A stretch of 64,000 bases of DNA from Methanomicrobia archaeon (lineage in GTDB: Archaea; Halobacteriota; Bog-38; Methanoflorentales; Methanoflorentaceae): positions 40,823 to 104,822 of the forward strand of contig JACTTZ010000006.1 of the NCBI GenBank assembly GCA_015660915.1. The letters run 5' to 3'. Under the pieces are notes generated by a model. The model was not told the origin of the DNA. It searched no databases and saw nothing but the letters and a program-made list of their open reading frames with translations. Positions 1-9,890 of this stretch are shown here, in pieces. The translations under genes were made by a program, and so were the position numbers. How positions within the stretch are numbered: position 1 is the first letter of the stretch; the number at the start of each line of letters is the position of its first letter.

Positions 1-121
1 GGTCGCTCAGTCCGAGCTGTAATGCCGCGTTGACATTGTCAGCCCGTCCAATAATCGGGCCTTGAAGGTGGGCTTTTGATCCCAGATCGTTGTCGCGATC
101 AACGCATAAGACTAGTTTCAT
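1..121 (-). CDS. DUF373 family protein, N-terminal fragment
   Basis: Only the first 40 codons are inside the window; the gene runs off the left edge. The reading starts at an ATG and opens with KLVLCVDRDNDLG followed by GPIIGRADN and AALQLGLSD, the conserved beginning of the archaeal DUF373 family (COG2237), whose members have a soluble N-terminal domain and several membrane helices. The function of the family is unknown. It is the last visible gene of the leftward glyA-serB-coiled-coil group, 24 bp after the coiled-coil gene. Family call from motif recognition. Confidence 0.8.
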   Translation of the reverse strand, partial: MKLVLCVDRDNDLGSKAHLQGPIIGRADNVNAALQLGLSD

Positions 122-145
122 TCTTGCCTGCAGGAAGTGCGAAGC

Positions 146-1006
146 CTATAGAAGACCGGAGCGCTGGAGAAGGAGAAGATCATCTGTCTCGAGTTTTTGC
201 CCGTCCTTAAACATTGCGTAAACTTCCTCTGCTCGTTTAAGCACGTCGACCTTCTCGCGGGACTCGCGAGCCTCTTTGGTCCGCTTTTTAAGACTCGATA
301 TGATCTTGTCGTAGTCTCTTAATTCCTTTTCCATTTTGATGTACTTCTGATGCTGCTCGTCAGCGCTCTCTTGCGCGCGCACAAACTCTTTGTGGGCGAT
401 GTCCGCTTCGGCACGAACCTTATCTGCTTCCTTGAAGCATTTGAGCATCTTTTCGTGGCACTCCTGCGCACGGTCTGCGTTATCCGTAAGCTGCTTGTGG
501 AATTCGCTTGCTTCTTCCCGGAGTTGCCGTGCCTTTTCCAACGCTTCCTTGAGTTCAGTGTTGCTTTCAAGCTCGACCCGCTTCTTTCTGTACTCCTCCC
601 AGAGGTGGGCGATATGATCCACAAGCTCGCGCTCTTTTTCCGTGCTTACAACTTCTGTCTGCTGCTTAAACTCAAGATGGTCAATTTCGCGCTTGAGCTC
701 GCTTAGCGAAAGCCCGCCTGCGACGCGAAACTTTCTCTTAATTTGGTCCGCTTTCGCGAGAAGGTTGTTCGCCGACTCATTGAGGCTGTCTCGCTTTTCC
801 TTATTCTCTGAAACGAGTTTGTTGAACTCATCTCGCTTGTCTTTGGACTGCTGCGCGCTGTCTATCAGTGCTCGGGTCTTCGCGTTCAACTCGTCACGTC
901 TCGTGGCGAACTGACTTGCTTCTGCGTTAAGCCGGTTACGCTCAAGCTTCGAGACTTCGGCTTCCTTTTTTAGCAAGGCTTTCTTTTCTTGCAACTCTCT
1001 CAGCAT
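146..1006 (-). CDS. Archaeal coiled-coil protein (COG1340 type)
   Basis: A 286-residue protein made almost wholly of charged heptad-like sequence (K, E, R and L rich), predicted to be one long coiled coil with no membrane segment or signal. It resembles the uncharacterised archaeal coiled-coil family COG1340, which is often found beside serB. The start is supported by an AGAGGAG ribosome binding site 5 nt before the ATG. The first 65 bp overlap the end of serB, so the two are probably translationally coupled. A role in chromosome or envelope organisation is only guesswork. Confidence 0.75.
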   Translation of the reverse strand: MLRELQEKKALLKKEAEVSKLERNRLNAEASQFATRRDELNAKTRALIDSAQQSKDKRDEFNKLVSENKEKRDSLNESANNLLAKADQIKRKFRVAGGLSLSELKREIDHLEFKQQTEVVSTEKERELVDHIAHLWEEYRKKRVELESNTELKEALEKARQLREEASEFHKQLTDNADRAQECHEKMLKCFKEADKVRAEADIAHKEFVRAQESADEQHQKYIKMEKELRDYDKIISSLKKRTKEARESREKVDVLKRAEEVYAMFKDGQKLETDDLLLLQRSGLL

Positions 1007-1688
1007 GCACTCCTCTCTTGAATATCGGCAGTATTAGGGTGAGATCCTTTTTCATGATGATGATGTCTGCAATATCGTACAGAACTGGGCTTGCGTTGAA
1101 TGCTATGGAAAACCCGGCAGCTTCAAACATTGAGATGTCGTTTGCGCCATCTCCGATCACAATGCAGTCCTCGGGGCGTATCCCCTCCTTCTTGGCAATC
1201 GCCTCGAGAGCCTCTTTTTTGGAGTTTTGGCGTACGAGCGGTCCTACAACTTCTCCTGTCAAAACTCCGTCCTTTATGATGAGCTCATTGGCGATCAGAC
1301 AATCAATTTCGAGTTCTTGAGCCACCCGTCGGGCAACGATGGTAAACCCTCCAGAAACCATTGCGATCTTGTACTCTTTCTTGAGCTCCCGTATGAGCTC
1401 TTTGGCCCCTTTCATGAGAGGGATATCTAAGGCGACTTTTTTGACCTCCGCTACCTTCAGACCTTTTAAGAGCTTTACGCGTTCTCTCAAGGCCTCTTCA
1501 AAATCCATTTCCCCCCTCATAGCGCGCTTTGTGAGCGCCACCACAAGGTCTCCGACATTGGCCGCCTTCGCCAATTCATCGATTGTTTCGCCATCGATGA
1601 GCGTGCCGTCCATATCGAAAACGATCAGTATTGCACTTCCGTTGCAAAATAATCTACCAAGCGGGGAATTGATAAGCTCCAAGCTCAT
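942..1688 (-). CDS. serB: Phosphoserine phosphatase
   Basis: HAD-superfamily phosphatase that hydrolyses O-phosphoserine to serine, the last step of the phosphorylated serine pathway. Motif I is [11 protein letters not shown] (the nucleophile and acid/base aspartates), motif II is MVSGGF, and motif III/IV is [10 protein letters not shown]. The ATG used here gives about 20 residues before the usual family start (LIVFDMDG), and these overlap the 3' end of glyA by 35 bp; no in-frame ATG exists nearer the domain, so the true start is uncertain. It lies between glyA and the coiled-coil gene; SerB makes serine and GlyA uses it. Confidence 0.93.
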   Translation of the reverse strand: MSLELINSPLGRLFCNGSAILIVFDMDGTLIDGETIDELAKAANVGDLVVALTKRAMRGEMDFEEALRERVKLLKGLKVAEVKKVALDIPLMKGAKELIRELKKEYKIAMVSGGFTIVARRVAQELEIDCLIANELIIKDGVLTGEVVGPLVRQNSKKEALEAIAKKEGIRPEDCIVIGDGANDISMFEAAGFSIAFNASPVLYDIADIIIMKKDLTLILPIFKRGVHAERVARKESLAKKGSRSLEA

Positions 1689-2907
1689 GGCTGAAGCAGT
1701 ATTCTACCTCCTGGTAGTTACTTTTAAACTCTACCACATCTTTTTTAACCTTTTCGGGTGCTTCGCCGTTAAGCACGCGTGCGACGAGTCCCGCTACAAC
1801 TTTCATCTCCGACTCTTTCATTCCTAGTCGTGTTAGTTCTTGCGTTCCAAATCGAATCCCTGAAGGATTTTCTGGAGCATTATGATCGTCCCACGGTAGT
1901 AGATTTTTGTTAGCAATGATGTTCGCCTTTTCGAGAGCAACCGCCAAAGCACTTGCGCGCCCCACGTCTAGTACGATCTGATGAGATTCTGTGAACCCTT
2001 TGTCAGGACACAGCACGTTGAATCCGAGGTTGTAGAGCGCCGCACCGAGCGTCTGAGCATTCTCGATCGTCTGCTGCGCGTACGCTTTCCCGAATTCAAG
2101 CATTTCAACGAGTGTGACCGCTAGACCCGCAATGTGATGGAGGTGGTGATTGCTTACGGTTCCCGGAAACACCGCATCGTCGATCGCGTCGGCCAGCGCG
2201 CGCGTCGAAAAGATTATGCCGCCTTGAGGCCCAGGAAACGTCTTGTGCGTTGAACCGGTCATCACGTCAACTCCCTCGTCGAGAGGGTCCTGAAACTGCT
2301 CGCCTGCAATGAGGCCGAGCACGTGCGCGGAATCGTACACGATTGCGGCGCCGACTTCACGTGCGGCATCGCACGCTTCTTTGATTGGGTGGGGGAAGAG
2401 AAACAAGCTCGCCCCAAAGAGTATAATTTTGGGCTTCTTTTCATAAATCGTAGCGATCATCGCGTCGCTGTCGATATTCATCTCTTCGTAGTCAAAGGGA
2501 TGTTTGACAATTCTAAGGTGGCGGATGCCCGCAACGGACTTCGTCCCGTGGCTTATGTGGCCACCGTGTGAGGTGTCAAGCGCCATTAACGCATCATTCA
2601 GATTTGAAAGGGCAAAAAACGCAGCGATATTCGCGTTTACGCCGGAGACGGGTTGGACGTTGACGTGCTCAGCCTTGAAGAGTTTGAGCGAAAGGTCGAT
2701 GGCGTGCTGCTCCACCTCGTCGATATACTTGACGCCTTGGTAGTACCGCTGGCCGACCTTGCCTTCGGCGTATCGGTGGCCAAAATCAGATGCCAAAAGT
2801 TGGCGCACGGCAGGACTGGTAATATTTTCACTCGCGATTAAAGGGAGGGACTCGCTGAACCACTTATGATGTGCCCTCACCGATCGCGTTATGTCCTCGA
2901 CGTGCAT
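1654..2907 (-). CDS. glyA: Serine hydroxymethyltransferase
   Basis: PLP-dependent fold-type I enzyme, 417 residues, the normal family length. It interconverts serine and glycine while passing a one-carbon unit to tetrahydromethanopterin or folate. Visible landmarks are the N-terminal [39 protein letters not shown], and the Schiff-base lysine in [14 protein letters not shown]. No ribosome binding site precedes the ATG, but a TATA-like element lies about 28 nt upstream, which fits a leaderless transcript. First gene of the glyA-serB-coiled-coil-DUF373 run. Confidence 0.97.
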   Translation of the reverse strand: MHVEDITRSVRAHHKWFSESLPLIASENITSPAVRQLLASDFGHRYAEGKVGQRYYQGVKYIDEVEQHAIDLSLKLFKAEHVNVQPVSGVNANIAAFFALSNLNDALMALDTSHGGHISHGTKSVAGIRHLRIVKHPFDYEEMNIDSDAMIATIYEKKPKIILFGASLFLFPHPIKEACDAAREVGAAIVYDSAHVLGLIAGEQFQDPLDEGVDVMTGSTHKTFPGPQGGIIFSTRALADAIDDAVFPGTVSNHHLHHIAGLAVTLVEMLEFGKAYAQQTIENAQTLGAALYNLGFNVLCPDKGFTESHQIVLDVGRASALAVALEKANIIANKNLLPWDDHNAPENPSGIRFGTQELTRLGMKESEMKVVAGLVARVLNGEAPEKVKKDVVEFKSNYQEVEYCFSHELGAYQFPAW

Positions 2908-2930
2908 GGCATCTAGACATTATGCGTGCC

Positions 2931-2939
2931 TATAATAAA
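2931..2939 (-). promoter_or_regulatory. TATA-like box of glyA
   Basis: TTTATTATA on the minus strand, centred about 28 nt upstream of the glyA start codon. This distance leaves essentially no 5' leader, so leaderless initiation is inferred. Confidence 0.5.
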
Positions 2940-3004
2940 CCTTTCTCAGCTAGGCAACCCACAGCAAGATCGAATTCGATTTTAAAGACGCCAAAAGACG
3001 TTAC

Positions 3005-3013
3005 TATTTATAT
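3005..3013 (+). promoter_or_regulatory. TATA-like box of the ion channel gene
   Basis: ATTTATATC, from which transcription would begin near position 3035. That is downstream of the first possible ATG (3026) and upstream of the ATG at 3071, so it decides the start of the channel gene. Confidence 0.45.
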
Positions 3014-3070
3014 CCCGCATTTGATATGTACGCTGCAGAGGTCAGTGTCGAAAGCTCCAAGGTGTTCGCG

Positions 3071-4711
3071 ATGAAACCTTTCCGCAAATCTCTGCTCATC
3101 TTTCTTGCGGCCGCCACACTGCTCGTCGTCGTTTATAGCTTGGTCTTCCTCTTCTTGATGGCCAGTGCTGAAGGCAGGTCTTATACAATAGTCGACGCCG
3201 TCTACTGGGTAATCGCGACGATGACCACGCAAGGTCTAGGAGACATCGTCTTTGTGAGCAGTGCTGGCAGGATGTTTGCAGTGCTTGTGATGCTTACCGG
3301 AATCATCCTCTTCTTTGCAATCCTGATCCCTCTCGTCGTCACGCCCGTGCTACAGAGCGTTCGGGGATCGGTGCCGACGAAGTCGAAGGCCCAGGATCAC
3401 GTTTTGATCGTAGGCTATAATACTATGGCAGAAGCGATTATCGAAGATTTTGAAGAGCGGGGGTTACCGTATCTCGTTGTTCACGACGACAGGGAAGTGG
3501 TTGAGGCCCTGGTCGAACGAAAGATCCCGTGCATATTGGGGGATCCCGCCGATGAAGTGACTCTGCGAAACGCTCAGATAGAGCGCGCACATAAGGTCGT
3601 TCTAAATCAGAGCGATGAGAAGAATGCCATTGTCGCGCTGGCGGCAAAGAAGCTTACACGAGCGGATATCATTGGTCTTGTTGACGACATGTCGAATGCC
3701 GTATACTTGCTCTATGCGGGTGCTGACAAAGTCGTATCGCCTAAACAGCTCCTTGGCATCGATATTGGCCACAAGGCCGCAATGCCGATTACGCACCGGC
3801 TTGTTGGCACAACTCCCTTGATCGGCTCTTTGCGGATTTTTGAGCTTCCAATTCTTGGAGAGAGCGGTATCAACGGGTTATCGATCGAAGAAGCCAAGAT
3901 ACGTGAGCGAACCGGTGCCACAGTTATAGGCATGTGGAAGCGCTCAAAACTCACCTTCAATCCAGCGGCCTCTGAAATCATCACGGACACCACAGTGCTT
4001 TTGCTCATCGGCACAAAAAAGCAACTCGATGCGGCAAAGGAACTCTCAATGTGTCGGCTTGATGGCACGTACTGCGCGATCAGGGGGCACTATATCGTCG
4101 CAGGGTACGGCGACGTCGGAAAACGGGCATCCAAGGTGCTGCGGTCAAACGGTATTGAACACATCATCATCGATAAGCACCAAGGTGACGTGGTTGGAAG
4201 CTCCGCCGATATGACAATCCTTAGGCAAGCAGGGATTACCGAAGCATCTACACTTCTCGTCACGGTCAATAATGACCTGGATGCAATCTATACAACATTA
4301 GTCGCACGAAAACTTAACCCTCAGATTGACATTATCTGCCGCGCAGTGCGCCCGCGAGCAGTTGAAAAGTTGTATCAAGCGGGAGCAGACTATGTAGTGT
4401 CCCAGTCCGTTGTAGCTGGCCAAGTCTTGCTGAAATTTGTCGATCCCCGACCGCGTGGCACGCAACTACGGGAGGTCCTGCTCTCAGAGGACATGAAGGT
4501 TGTTGAATATCCTCCTGGTCCGTCACTCGTAGGCAGAAGCCTCGAGGACCTTAAGATACGATCACGCACAGGGTGCACCGTTATCGCTGTCACTGCCAGT
4601 GGAGCAACCATACCAAACCCCGATCCGCATCAAGTTATCCCCGAAGACTCTTTTCTCACCGTCATCGGTACGCGAGAACAGATACGTGAATTCAAGCGTG
4701 TCTTCGGATAG
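3071..4711 (+). CDS. Two-helix ion channel with two RCK/TrkA modules
   Basis: A 546-residue membrane channel or channel-like regulator. It has TM1 (about residues 8-33), a pore loop, TM2 (about 73-97), then two TrkA-N/TrkA-C pairs. The second TrkA-N domain has a canonical nucleotide loop GYGDVG; the first has the weaker GYNTMA. The filter region reads TTQGLGD where a K+ channel normally has TVGYGD, so ion selectivity is uncertain. The start is set at the ATG preceded by AAGGTG and downstream of the predicted transcription start. Divergent from glyA. Confidence 0.88.
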   Translation: MKPFRKSLLIFLAAATLLVVVYSLVFLFLMASAEGRSYTIVDAVYWVIATMTTQGLGDIVFVSSAGRMFAVLVMLTGIILFFAILIPLVVTPVLQSVRGSVPTKSKAQDHVLIVGYNTMAEAIIEDFEERGLPYLVVHDDREVVEALVERKIPCILGDPADEVTLRNAQIERAHKVVLNQSDEKNAIVALAAKKLTRADIIGLVDDMSNAVYLLYAGADKVVSPKQLLGIDIGHKAAMPITHRLVGTTPLIGSLRIFELPILGESGINGLSIEEAKIRERTGATVIGMWKRSKLTFNPAASEIITDTTVLLLIGTKKQLDAAKELSMCRLDGTYCAIRGHYIVAGYGDVGKRASKVLRSNGIEHIIIDKHQGDVVGSSADMTILRQAGITEASTLLVTVNNDLDAIYTTLVARKLNPQIDIICRAVRPRAVEKLYQAGADYVVSQSVVAGQVLLKFVDPRPRGTQLREVLLSEDMKVVEYPPGPSLVGRSLEDLKIRSRTGCTVIAVTASGATIPNPDPHQVIPEDSFLTVIGTREQIREFKRVFG

Positions 4712-4843
4712 CTCTTTTGTGGACTCTATCGCAACGATCTCAGCACCGTTGCTAAACAAAGCCGCTAGCTTCATGCAGACTCAGATCTATGGTCTGCTAA
4801 CGTGAGGAAACGGGTCAACCTGAACAGTCCACCTACTTGCACG

Positions 4844-5026
4844 CTAGTGGCGTCGTAGCCACGCAGCGACGAAGGATATGACGAACAGTATGACGAATAT
4901 TACCACCACAAGCAAAACAGCACTCCACGCGATCCCAGCTATGCCAGACAGCCCGAGCAAGCCAGCAACAACTGCAATTATCAGAAAAATAATTGCCCAG
5001 TAGATCAAAGAGCCACGCCAAGCCAT
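4844..5026 (-). CDS. DUF1328 (YtjA-like) small membrane protein
   Basis: A 60-residue peptide with two hydrophobic helices. It has the pattern IYWAIIFLIIAVVAGLLG then GIAGIAW and a second helix, which is the signature of the DUF1328 family of small membrane proteins found across bacteria and some archaea. A GGTGG ribosome binding site precedes the ATG. Function unknown; bacterial relatives are stress induced. Confidence 0.88.
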   Translation of the reverse strand: MAWRGSLIYWAIIFLIIAVVAGLLGLSGIAGIAWSAVLLVVVIFVILFVISFVAAWLRRH

Positions 5027-5134
5027 TGTTCCACCTCCACTGTTAAATCTTCGAAATCGTATATAAGCATTTTCTTATCGCTCTTTTGTCAAACGACCGC
5101 GCTAGAAGCGAAGAATAGAAGATTCGCCAGCGGA

Positions 5135-6154
5135 TTACGGTACAAGCGGTACGCCATAACTGAACTCTTCAAACTCGAGGACATACTCCCACAACATCTG
5201 ATCGATGCAAGTCGCTGTGAATGACGCGCTGTTTTGAGAGAGCGAGAACTCTTTGATTTCTGCTACCACCTCGCGATCGCATCTCCAGCAGTTATGCGGT
5301 CCCCGCCGTGTACCCCCTCCAACGGGATCACAGATGACCGTGGCAGTCTCGTGCGTCCCTTTCAGGACTTCCACTGCGGACCATAACCACGGGGGCCTAT
5401 AAAGGCCCTTTTTCCAAAGCGCCTCAACCAGAGTGCCCTTTTGTACGTTGCATACGTTCAACGAGATGGTGTCTGCGTGCGGGGCAGCGTCGCGAACGGA
5501 TCGAAGGGCATCTTCCAAGGCTTCCCGTTCTGTCAGAAAAGGCGGCTTGAGCAGCAGATAAGCCTTAACCGTGAAGCCGTTAGCGTGCGCGGCTTCAGAT
5601 GCCCTGACAAAATCGCGAAACGAAAACCCTTTGTTAATGTAGTTGTTTCGGATGCAGTCATTTGACGTTTCAAGGCCGATAGCAACTTCAACGTGTTCGT
5701 TGATTCGAAAGATATCATCACAGATCTCAGGCGTGACGAATTCTGGCCGACTCTCAACGATAACCTTTGGCGTGCCCTTCAACTCAGACAGGATCGCGTC
5801 TCGCACGTCGATCGGCACCTCGCTTTGATCAAGAAAACTGCCTGAAGTAAAGATTTTTACGATCTTAAACGCCTTGCCGTAATGGGCTATTACTTCGTGG
5901 AATTGCTTTTGAATATCGGAGGCTTGCGCGTCAGGATTCGAGTCGATAATATAGCCGCACATAGTGCAGCCTTCGCGACGGGCCCAAGAGCACCCTTTGG
6001 TCGTAAGAACCACCGTAAGGGAAGGCACGACGTCGCCGTTAAGCAGATCCCAGCCGGTCCAGGCAAATCGCGCATTGCCACGTGTGCGGCGGCCGTTCGT
6101 CTCTCGTCCAGACGTTCGCGGCACGCGCTTCCGAGCTCTATACTGTTTTTTCAT
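5135..6154 (-). CDS. raSEA: Archaeosine biosynthesis radical SAM protein RaSEA
   Basis: Radical SAM enzyme that, with ArcS, turns the lysine adduct of preQ0 at tRNA position 15 into archaeosine. The cluster-binding cysteines have the family-specific spacing GCSWARREGCTMCGY (C-x7-C-x2-C), followed by IFTSGSFLD and VAIGLETSND. A C-terminal CWRCD pair may bind a further metal. The start codon overlaps the arcS stop codon as ATGA, which fixes the start and indicates translational coupling. The length, 339 residues, is typical of COG1244 proteins. Third gene of the tgtA-arcS-raSEA cluster. Confidence 0.93.
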   Translation of the reverse strand: MKKQYRARKRVPRTSGRETNGRRTRGNARFAWTGWDLLNGDVVPSLTVVLTTKGCSWARREGCTMCGYIIDSNPDAQASDIQKQFHEVIAHYGKAFKIVKIFTSGSFLDQSEVPIDVRDAILSELKGTPKVIVESRPEFVTPEICDDIFRINEHVEVAIGLETSNDCIRNNYINKGFSFRDFVRASEAAHANGFTVKAYLLLKPPFLTEREALEDALRSVRDAAPHADTISLNVCNVQKGTLVEALWKKGLYRPPWLWSAVEVLKGTHETATVICDPVGGGTRRGPHNCWRCDREVVAEIKEFSLSQNSASFTATCIDQMLWEYVLEFEEFSYGVPLVP

Positions 6155-7836
6155 CGCGACCCCATGTGCCGCACAACAACAGCGCCACCTCTTTTTGACG
6201 CTTGCATCTCCCAACCGCTCATCAGAGCTCTTCCGACTGCAATAACGCGATCGTTCACGACGATAACCTCATCGAAAGGCCGTATGCCCGGGTCGGCACT
6301 GAGCACACCGATCGCAAAAACCGTTCCTTTTGGTTGAAAGTCATCGATCTGCACGCAATAGCTACCTTCACGTGCGCGCAGATACCGTCCAGCGCCTTCG
6401 ATCGTTAGGGCAAGGGTCTGGTACGTGCCAGTGATAGTCGCAATGCGCCGTCCGCGGTCCGAGGCATAGTAGGTCGGAAAAAGCCCGCGGATTTTTGGAA
6501 TCTCTGGGAAGATAGCCTCTGACGCGTGCGGGCCAAATTGAAAGTCAGCGAGATCCCGTATGTAATCAAACCGCAAATCGCGCCGCGCCGGAGAACACGC
6601 ATCAATAAGCTCGTGAGCGACCGCGCTTAAGCGCTGGAGGGACGCAGAACTGAGGATGTTCTCATCGTTGACGGTATGAACGACCTCGATTCCCAATGAA
6701 GCAGCGGCAGCATCACAGATCTGTCGATAGGGACCACTCACGTGTGCAACGACGCTTTCAAAGGCATTGGTCGAAAGGTAGTGAGTGAGGCGCTCGGTCA
6801 CCCACTCTCTCTCGTCGCACGTCCACGTGCCGGTGACCGGTATGTCGTAATTGCTTGCAGGGTACATAATCTCGAGGCTGCGTGGAACAACGCCGATGGG
6901 CGATGTGATTATGGCCTCGTTAAGATACTGGCGCAGCTTGTCGAGACGTGCGAGGATAATCCTGTGAGACCGCGAGCGAGAGTACGGTTTTCGCGCAGAA
7001 CACGGAAGCAGAAGGAGGATGCCATCTCTTCTCCGAAGGCGCTCGATGACGCGCTCACTAAACCGGCGTACGTCAGGCCTGTTCAGAGATTCTTGGGAAC
7101 ACGCGAGCAGCGTGGCCTTCCGCACGATCGGCGACCGCCGCTCAAAGTAACTGTACTCGTTGTCGAGCAATCGCAAAAGCGCCGTTAGTCCGGGGGCTGC
7201 TCTGCATCTCCCCTCCACAAGCTCCCGCAGAGTTCCGCGTTCGACATTCTCGGCTATCTTATTGAGCTCCGCTTTGAGGGCTTTTTTGTTGTGGTCAGAT
7301 GCTAACGTCACCCTGTGCTCGAACGAGAGTTCCGACATGGTGGCGCCATTGCAGGCGTTGCAGAAACAGGGCCGGCGCGAAACCTCGTCAAAACGCCGTT
7401 CGCCGTCGGCATCGAGAAAGTACCCTTCGCGTGCCTTAACCTCTGCCATCACGGTATCAACAAGATCAACGCCCGCGTACACCAGCAAGCTCACGTTCGT
7501 TGGCGTTGCCAACGCCGGCACGTAAAGCGCTGAATCAGGATTTGCTAATGCTCTAGCTTCCAAGAGCGCCTTGGTCAGCCCTCGTGGATCATCGCGGAAT
7601 CGCGCTGCGCCTGCGAGGACGACGACATCTGCATCGACTTGTTCGGCGCTCGTTCCTTCTTGAGCAGCGATGACCGTTACGTCGATTTCAGCTTTGTGAA
7701 TCGTCAGTTCCTTTAGGAACTGAAGTTCTTCCTTAGACTCGAAGCTATGAGGCGTAAGGAGCTCTTCGCCTCGCCAGCTGAGCTTTCCTAAGCGGGCAGC
7801 ACCGTCCCGGTGTGTTACCTCGAACAAGCGCGTCAT
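6151..7836 (-). CDS. arcS: Archaeosine synthase ArcS
   Basis: A 561-residue TGT paralogue that attaches lysine to preQ0 in position 15 of tRNA. The N-terminal half is a degenerate transglycosylase barrel with a CFCNAC zinc motif. The middle carries the ArcS signature PCSARKPYSRSRSH. The last 80 residues are a PUA domain (FQPKGTVFAIGVLSADPGI through VVVRHMG). A GAGGGAA ribosome binding site precedes the ATG. It follows tgtA by 6 bp and overlaps raSEA by 4 bp, so the three-step modification is one operon. Confidence 0.94.
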   Translation of the reverse strand: MTRLFEVTHRDGAARLGKLSWRGEELLTPHSFESKEELQFLKELTIHKAEIDVTVIAAQEGTSAEQVDADVVVLAGAARFRDDPRGLTKALLEARALANPDSALYVPALATPTNVSLLVYAGVDLVDTVMAEVKAREGYFLDADGERRFDEVSRRPCFCNACNGATMSELSFEHRVTLASDHNKKALKAELNKIAENVERGTLRELVEGRCRAAPGLTALLRLLDNEYSYFERRSPIVRKATLLACSQESLNRPDVRRFSERVIERLRRRDGILLLLPCSARKPYSRSRSHRIILARLDKLRQYLNEAIITSPIGVVPRSLEIMYPASNYDIPVTGTWTCDEREWVTERLTHYLSTNAFESVVAHVSGPYRQICDAAAASLGIEVVHTVNDENILSSASLQRLSAVAHELIDACSPARRDLRFDYIRDLADFQFGPHASEAIFPEIPKIRGLFPTYYASDRGRRIATITGTYQTLALTIEGAGRYLRAREGSYCVQIDDFQPKGTVFAIGVLSADPGIRPFDEVIVVNDRVIAVGRALMSGWEMQASKRGGAVVVRHMGSR

Positions 7837-7842
7837 GTTCCC

Positions 7843-9279
7843 TCACAAGGGTAAGAGCGTTGCGTAAGAGCTTAGCTCGACAAGGTCCTCGCGATTCCAC
7901 CTATCATCATACGCGAAGGTTGCTTCAAGGTTTTTGGATCTGATTAGCTCTATCAGATTTCTTACAGCAGATTTGGTCGAGGCGTGATCTGGAGCGGGGA
8001 CTTCAGACTGGCCGATAGGATACGTTTCTGCGAGCTCTTGCGGATAAGGACCAAAAGGGGCCTTCATTAGTAGGGTCGTATCAAATTCCTGTTCCATGTC
8101 TCGGGTCTTCTTCCTGTTTGTCGTAATGAGCACTCGGCCGGTCAGTTCAAGGTTGTTAAGCTTTTTTGAGAAGCGCGCTACGTCCGGCCGTTCGGCAGAC
8201 TCCGTGCTCGTGTAGAGAAAAGAACACTTTAGCGGTTCGATGGCTTCAAAGGACGCGCAGCTTTTTTGGATCGTTCGCAGGGCTTGCAAAAGCGCGGGAT
8301 ACCGGCACCGCCTTTCAACCAGCTCCCAGAGTTGCCCGTCAACTATCGCTTGCTTTATCGTTTTAAGCTCAGCAAATGACACCCAAAGGTTATGCTCGGC
8401 AAGTTCCCGTTCCGTTAGCTTGGGGTCTCCAGCTGCGCATACTGGACATGAACACGGCAAATAAGCTAAGTCGCTGAGTTGGTGAGTGCCGCTTGCCGTC
8501 AGATAGCGCCCGGCTCTCGCGTAGAGTGCGTAGGCGGCTGAGTCGAACAGGTCGCAGCCTAACGCTACTGCGAGAGCGAACATCATGGGATGTCCAGCGC
8601 CAAACAGATGAACGGGCTTGTTCAACGCCAATCCTGCCTTGCAAGCCATAATAACGTTGCTCAGATCAGAATACCGATAGGATTCCATAAGCGGAACGAC
8701 CGCACCGATAGGGTAGACGTCGGCATCAAGCGTGCTGAGCAGCCGCGCGTGCTGTTCTCTCAAGTCGAGGTGCGTCGACCCTTGGATAGGCGCTGCTAAG
8801 AGCATTTCGGCTCCACAGCACGTCATAGCCTCCCGAATCCGCTCCAGCGTCACGTTGAGTTCTCTGAGTGCCCGTTCAAACGGAACGTCAGGGGGGGTAG
8901 GTATATCAATTGGAGTTCCGATGTCTGATCCTATGTCGCGCTGGAAAGCCACTATCTCTTCTGAGCGAACTTCTATGCTCCCATAGGTGGAGAGTTGAAA
9001 TGATCCCGAATCAGTCATAATCGGCCCGTCAAATCCGAGCAACTGGTGGATACCTCCCGAGAGCGCCGCTTCCTTTAAACGGGTATTCCGGTAGACGATA
9101 TACGCGTTTGTTATGAGCGCTACGGCCCCAAACTGACGCATCTCATCAGGTGCAACGAGCGCCGCGTTCGGGTTTACAACCGGCAGCAGGGCCGGCGTTT
9201 CGATCGGTCCATGCGGCGTCGTTAGCTTGCCAATACGCCCGAATACGTCTTTGTGCGTTATTTCAAATCGATCAGGCAT
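7843..9279 (-). CDS. tgtA: tRNA-guanine(15) transglycosylase TgtA
   Basis: Exchanges guanine 15 of tRNA for preQ0, the entry step to archaeosine. MTDSGSFQLS carries the base-binding aspartate, CDLFDSAAYALYAR the nucleophile region, and LPCSCPVC with the later AEHNLW histidine forms the zinc site. The protein is 478 residues and ends without a recognisable PUA domain, which the neighbouring ArcS supplies. The start is the ATG giving PDRFEITHKD; 14 extra upstream codons exist but overlap the previous gene further and are unlike the family. Confidence 0.95.
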   Translation of the reverse strand: MPDRFEITHKDVFGRIGKLTTPHGPIETPALLPVVNPNAALVAPDEMRQFGAVALITNAYIVYRNTRLKEAALSGGIHQLLGFDGPIMTDSGSFQLSTYGSIEVRSEEIVAFQRDIGSDIGTPIDIPTPPDVPFERALRELNVTLERIREAMTCCGAEMLLAAPIQGSTHLDLREQHARLLSTLDADVYPIGAVVPLMESYRYSDLSNVIMACKAGLALNKPVHLFGAGHPMMFALAVALGCDLFDSAAYALYARAGRYLTASGTHQLSDLAYLPCSCPVCAAGDPKLTERELAEHNLWVSFAELKTIKQAIVDGQLWELVERRCRYPALLQALRTIQKSCASFEAIEPLKCSFLYTSTESAERPDVARFSKKLNNLELTGRVLITTNRKKTRDMEQEFDTTLLMKAPFGPYPQELAETYPIGQSEVPAPDHASTKSAVRNLIELIRSKNLEATFAYDDRWNREDLVELSSYATLLPL

Positions 9280-9850
9280 CGCCACCTCGTGGCATGACGA
9301 TGATCTCCCTGATGCGGGCATCGAAAAAGTTGTTCATGTGTGCTGGACGTATCACTACGGCAGTGTCAGAACCACTGCCCGTGCCACCGACGGCGATAAC
9401 GTCTTCAATAGGTATTGCGCCGGCATCAGCTGCCATGATCGTGATCTCCACGCACACTTTGAGTCCGTGTCCGAGGAGGGAGCGGAGAGCTTCTGCGATG
9501 GTCTCAACGCGTGAAATGCCGCCGAACTTCCGAGAAATACTCCTTTCAACTCCTGAAAGCACGTGAGATTGGGTCAATACCGTGACTCCTTGCCTTTCGA
9601 GCATCGTTCGTTTTTCCGCGTCAAAACGCTGTGTGCCCTCTTGACTAAAGCCCGTATGGTGCGTGACAACGATCAGCTCTGCTTTGTTTTCGAGCGCAGC
9701 TGCAAATTTCACCGCGGTGGCACCTGTCGTGCTAGCTACGATAACGCGCTCGAGGCCGCTCCGGGCGATGTAGGCCGTGACGGCGTCGATGACATCGTCC
9801 GTGTTTTGAGGGCCGGGCCTCTCCAGATAAATAATTTGTTCTTTTCGCAT
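9272..9850 (-). CDS. Pyruvate-kinase C-terminal-like protein (COG1751)
   Basis: A 192-residue soluble protein resembling only the alpha/beta C-terminal domain of pyruvate kinase, without the catalytic barrel. Seen are VIVASTTGATAVKFAAAL and IVVTHHTGF, typical of archaeal COG1751. The family has no assigned reaction. Its end overlaps the tgtA start by 8 bp, so it is co-transcribed with the archaeosine genes. The chosen ATG gives RKEQIIYLERPG; an ATG 8 codons upstream is possible. Confidence 0.82.
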   Translation of the reverse strand: MRKEQIIYLERPGPQNTDDVIDAVTAYIARSGLERVIVASTTGATAVKFAAALENKAELIVVTHHTGFSQEGTQRFDAEKRTMLERQGVTVLTQSHVLSGVERSISRKFGGISRVETIAEALRSLLGHGLKVCVEITIMAADAGAIPIEDVIAVGGTGSGSDTAVVIRPAHMNNFFDARIREIIVMPRGGDA

Positions 9851-9890
9851 TGCGCATCCATCTCTTAAGCCCACAAAGAGAAGCTCAGCG

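Noticed and set aside
2262..2831. Several short frames within glyA on both strands
   Set aside because: Out-of-frame shadows of a full-length, well-conserved enzyme.
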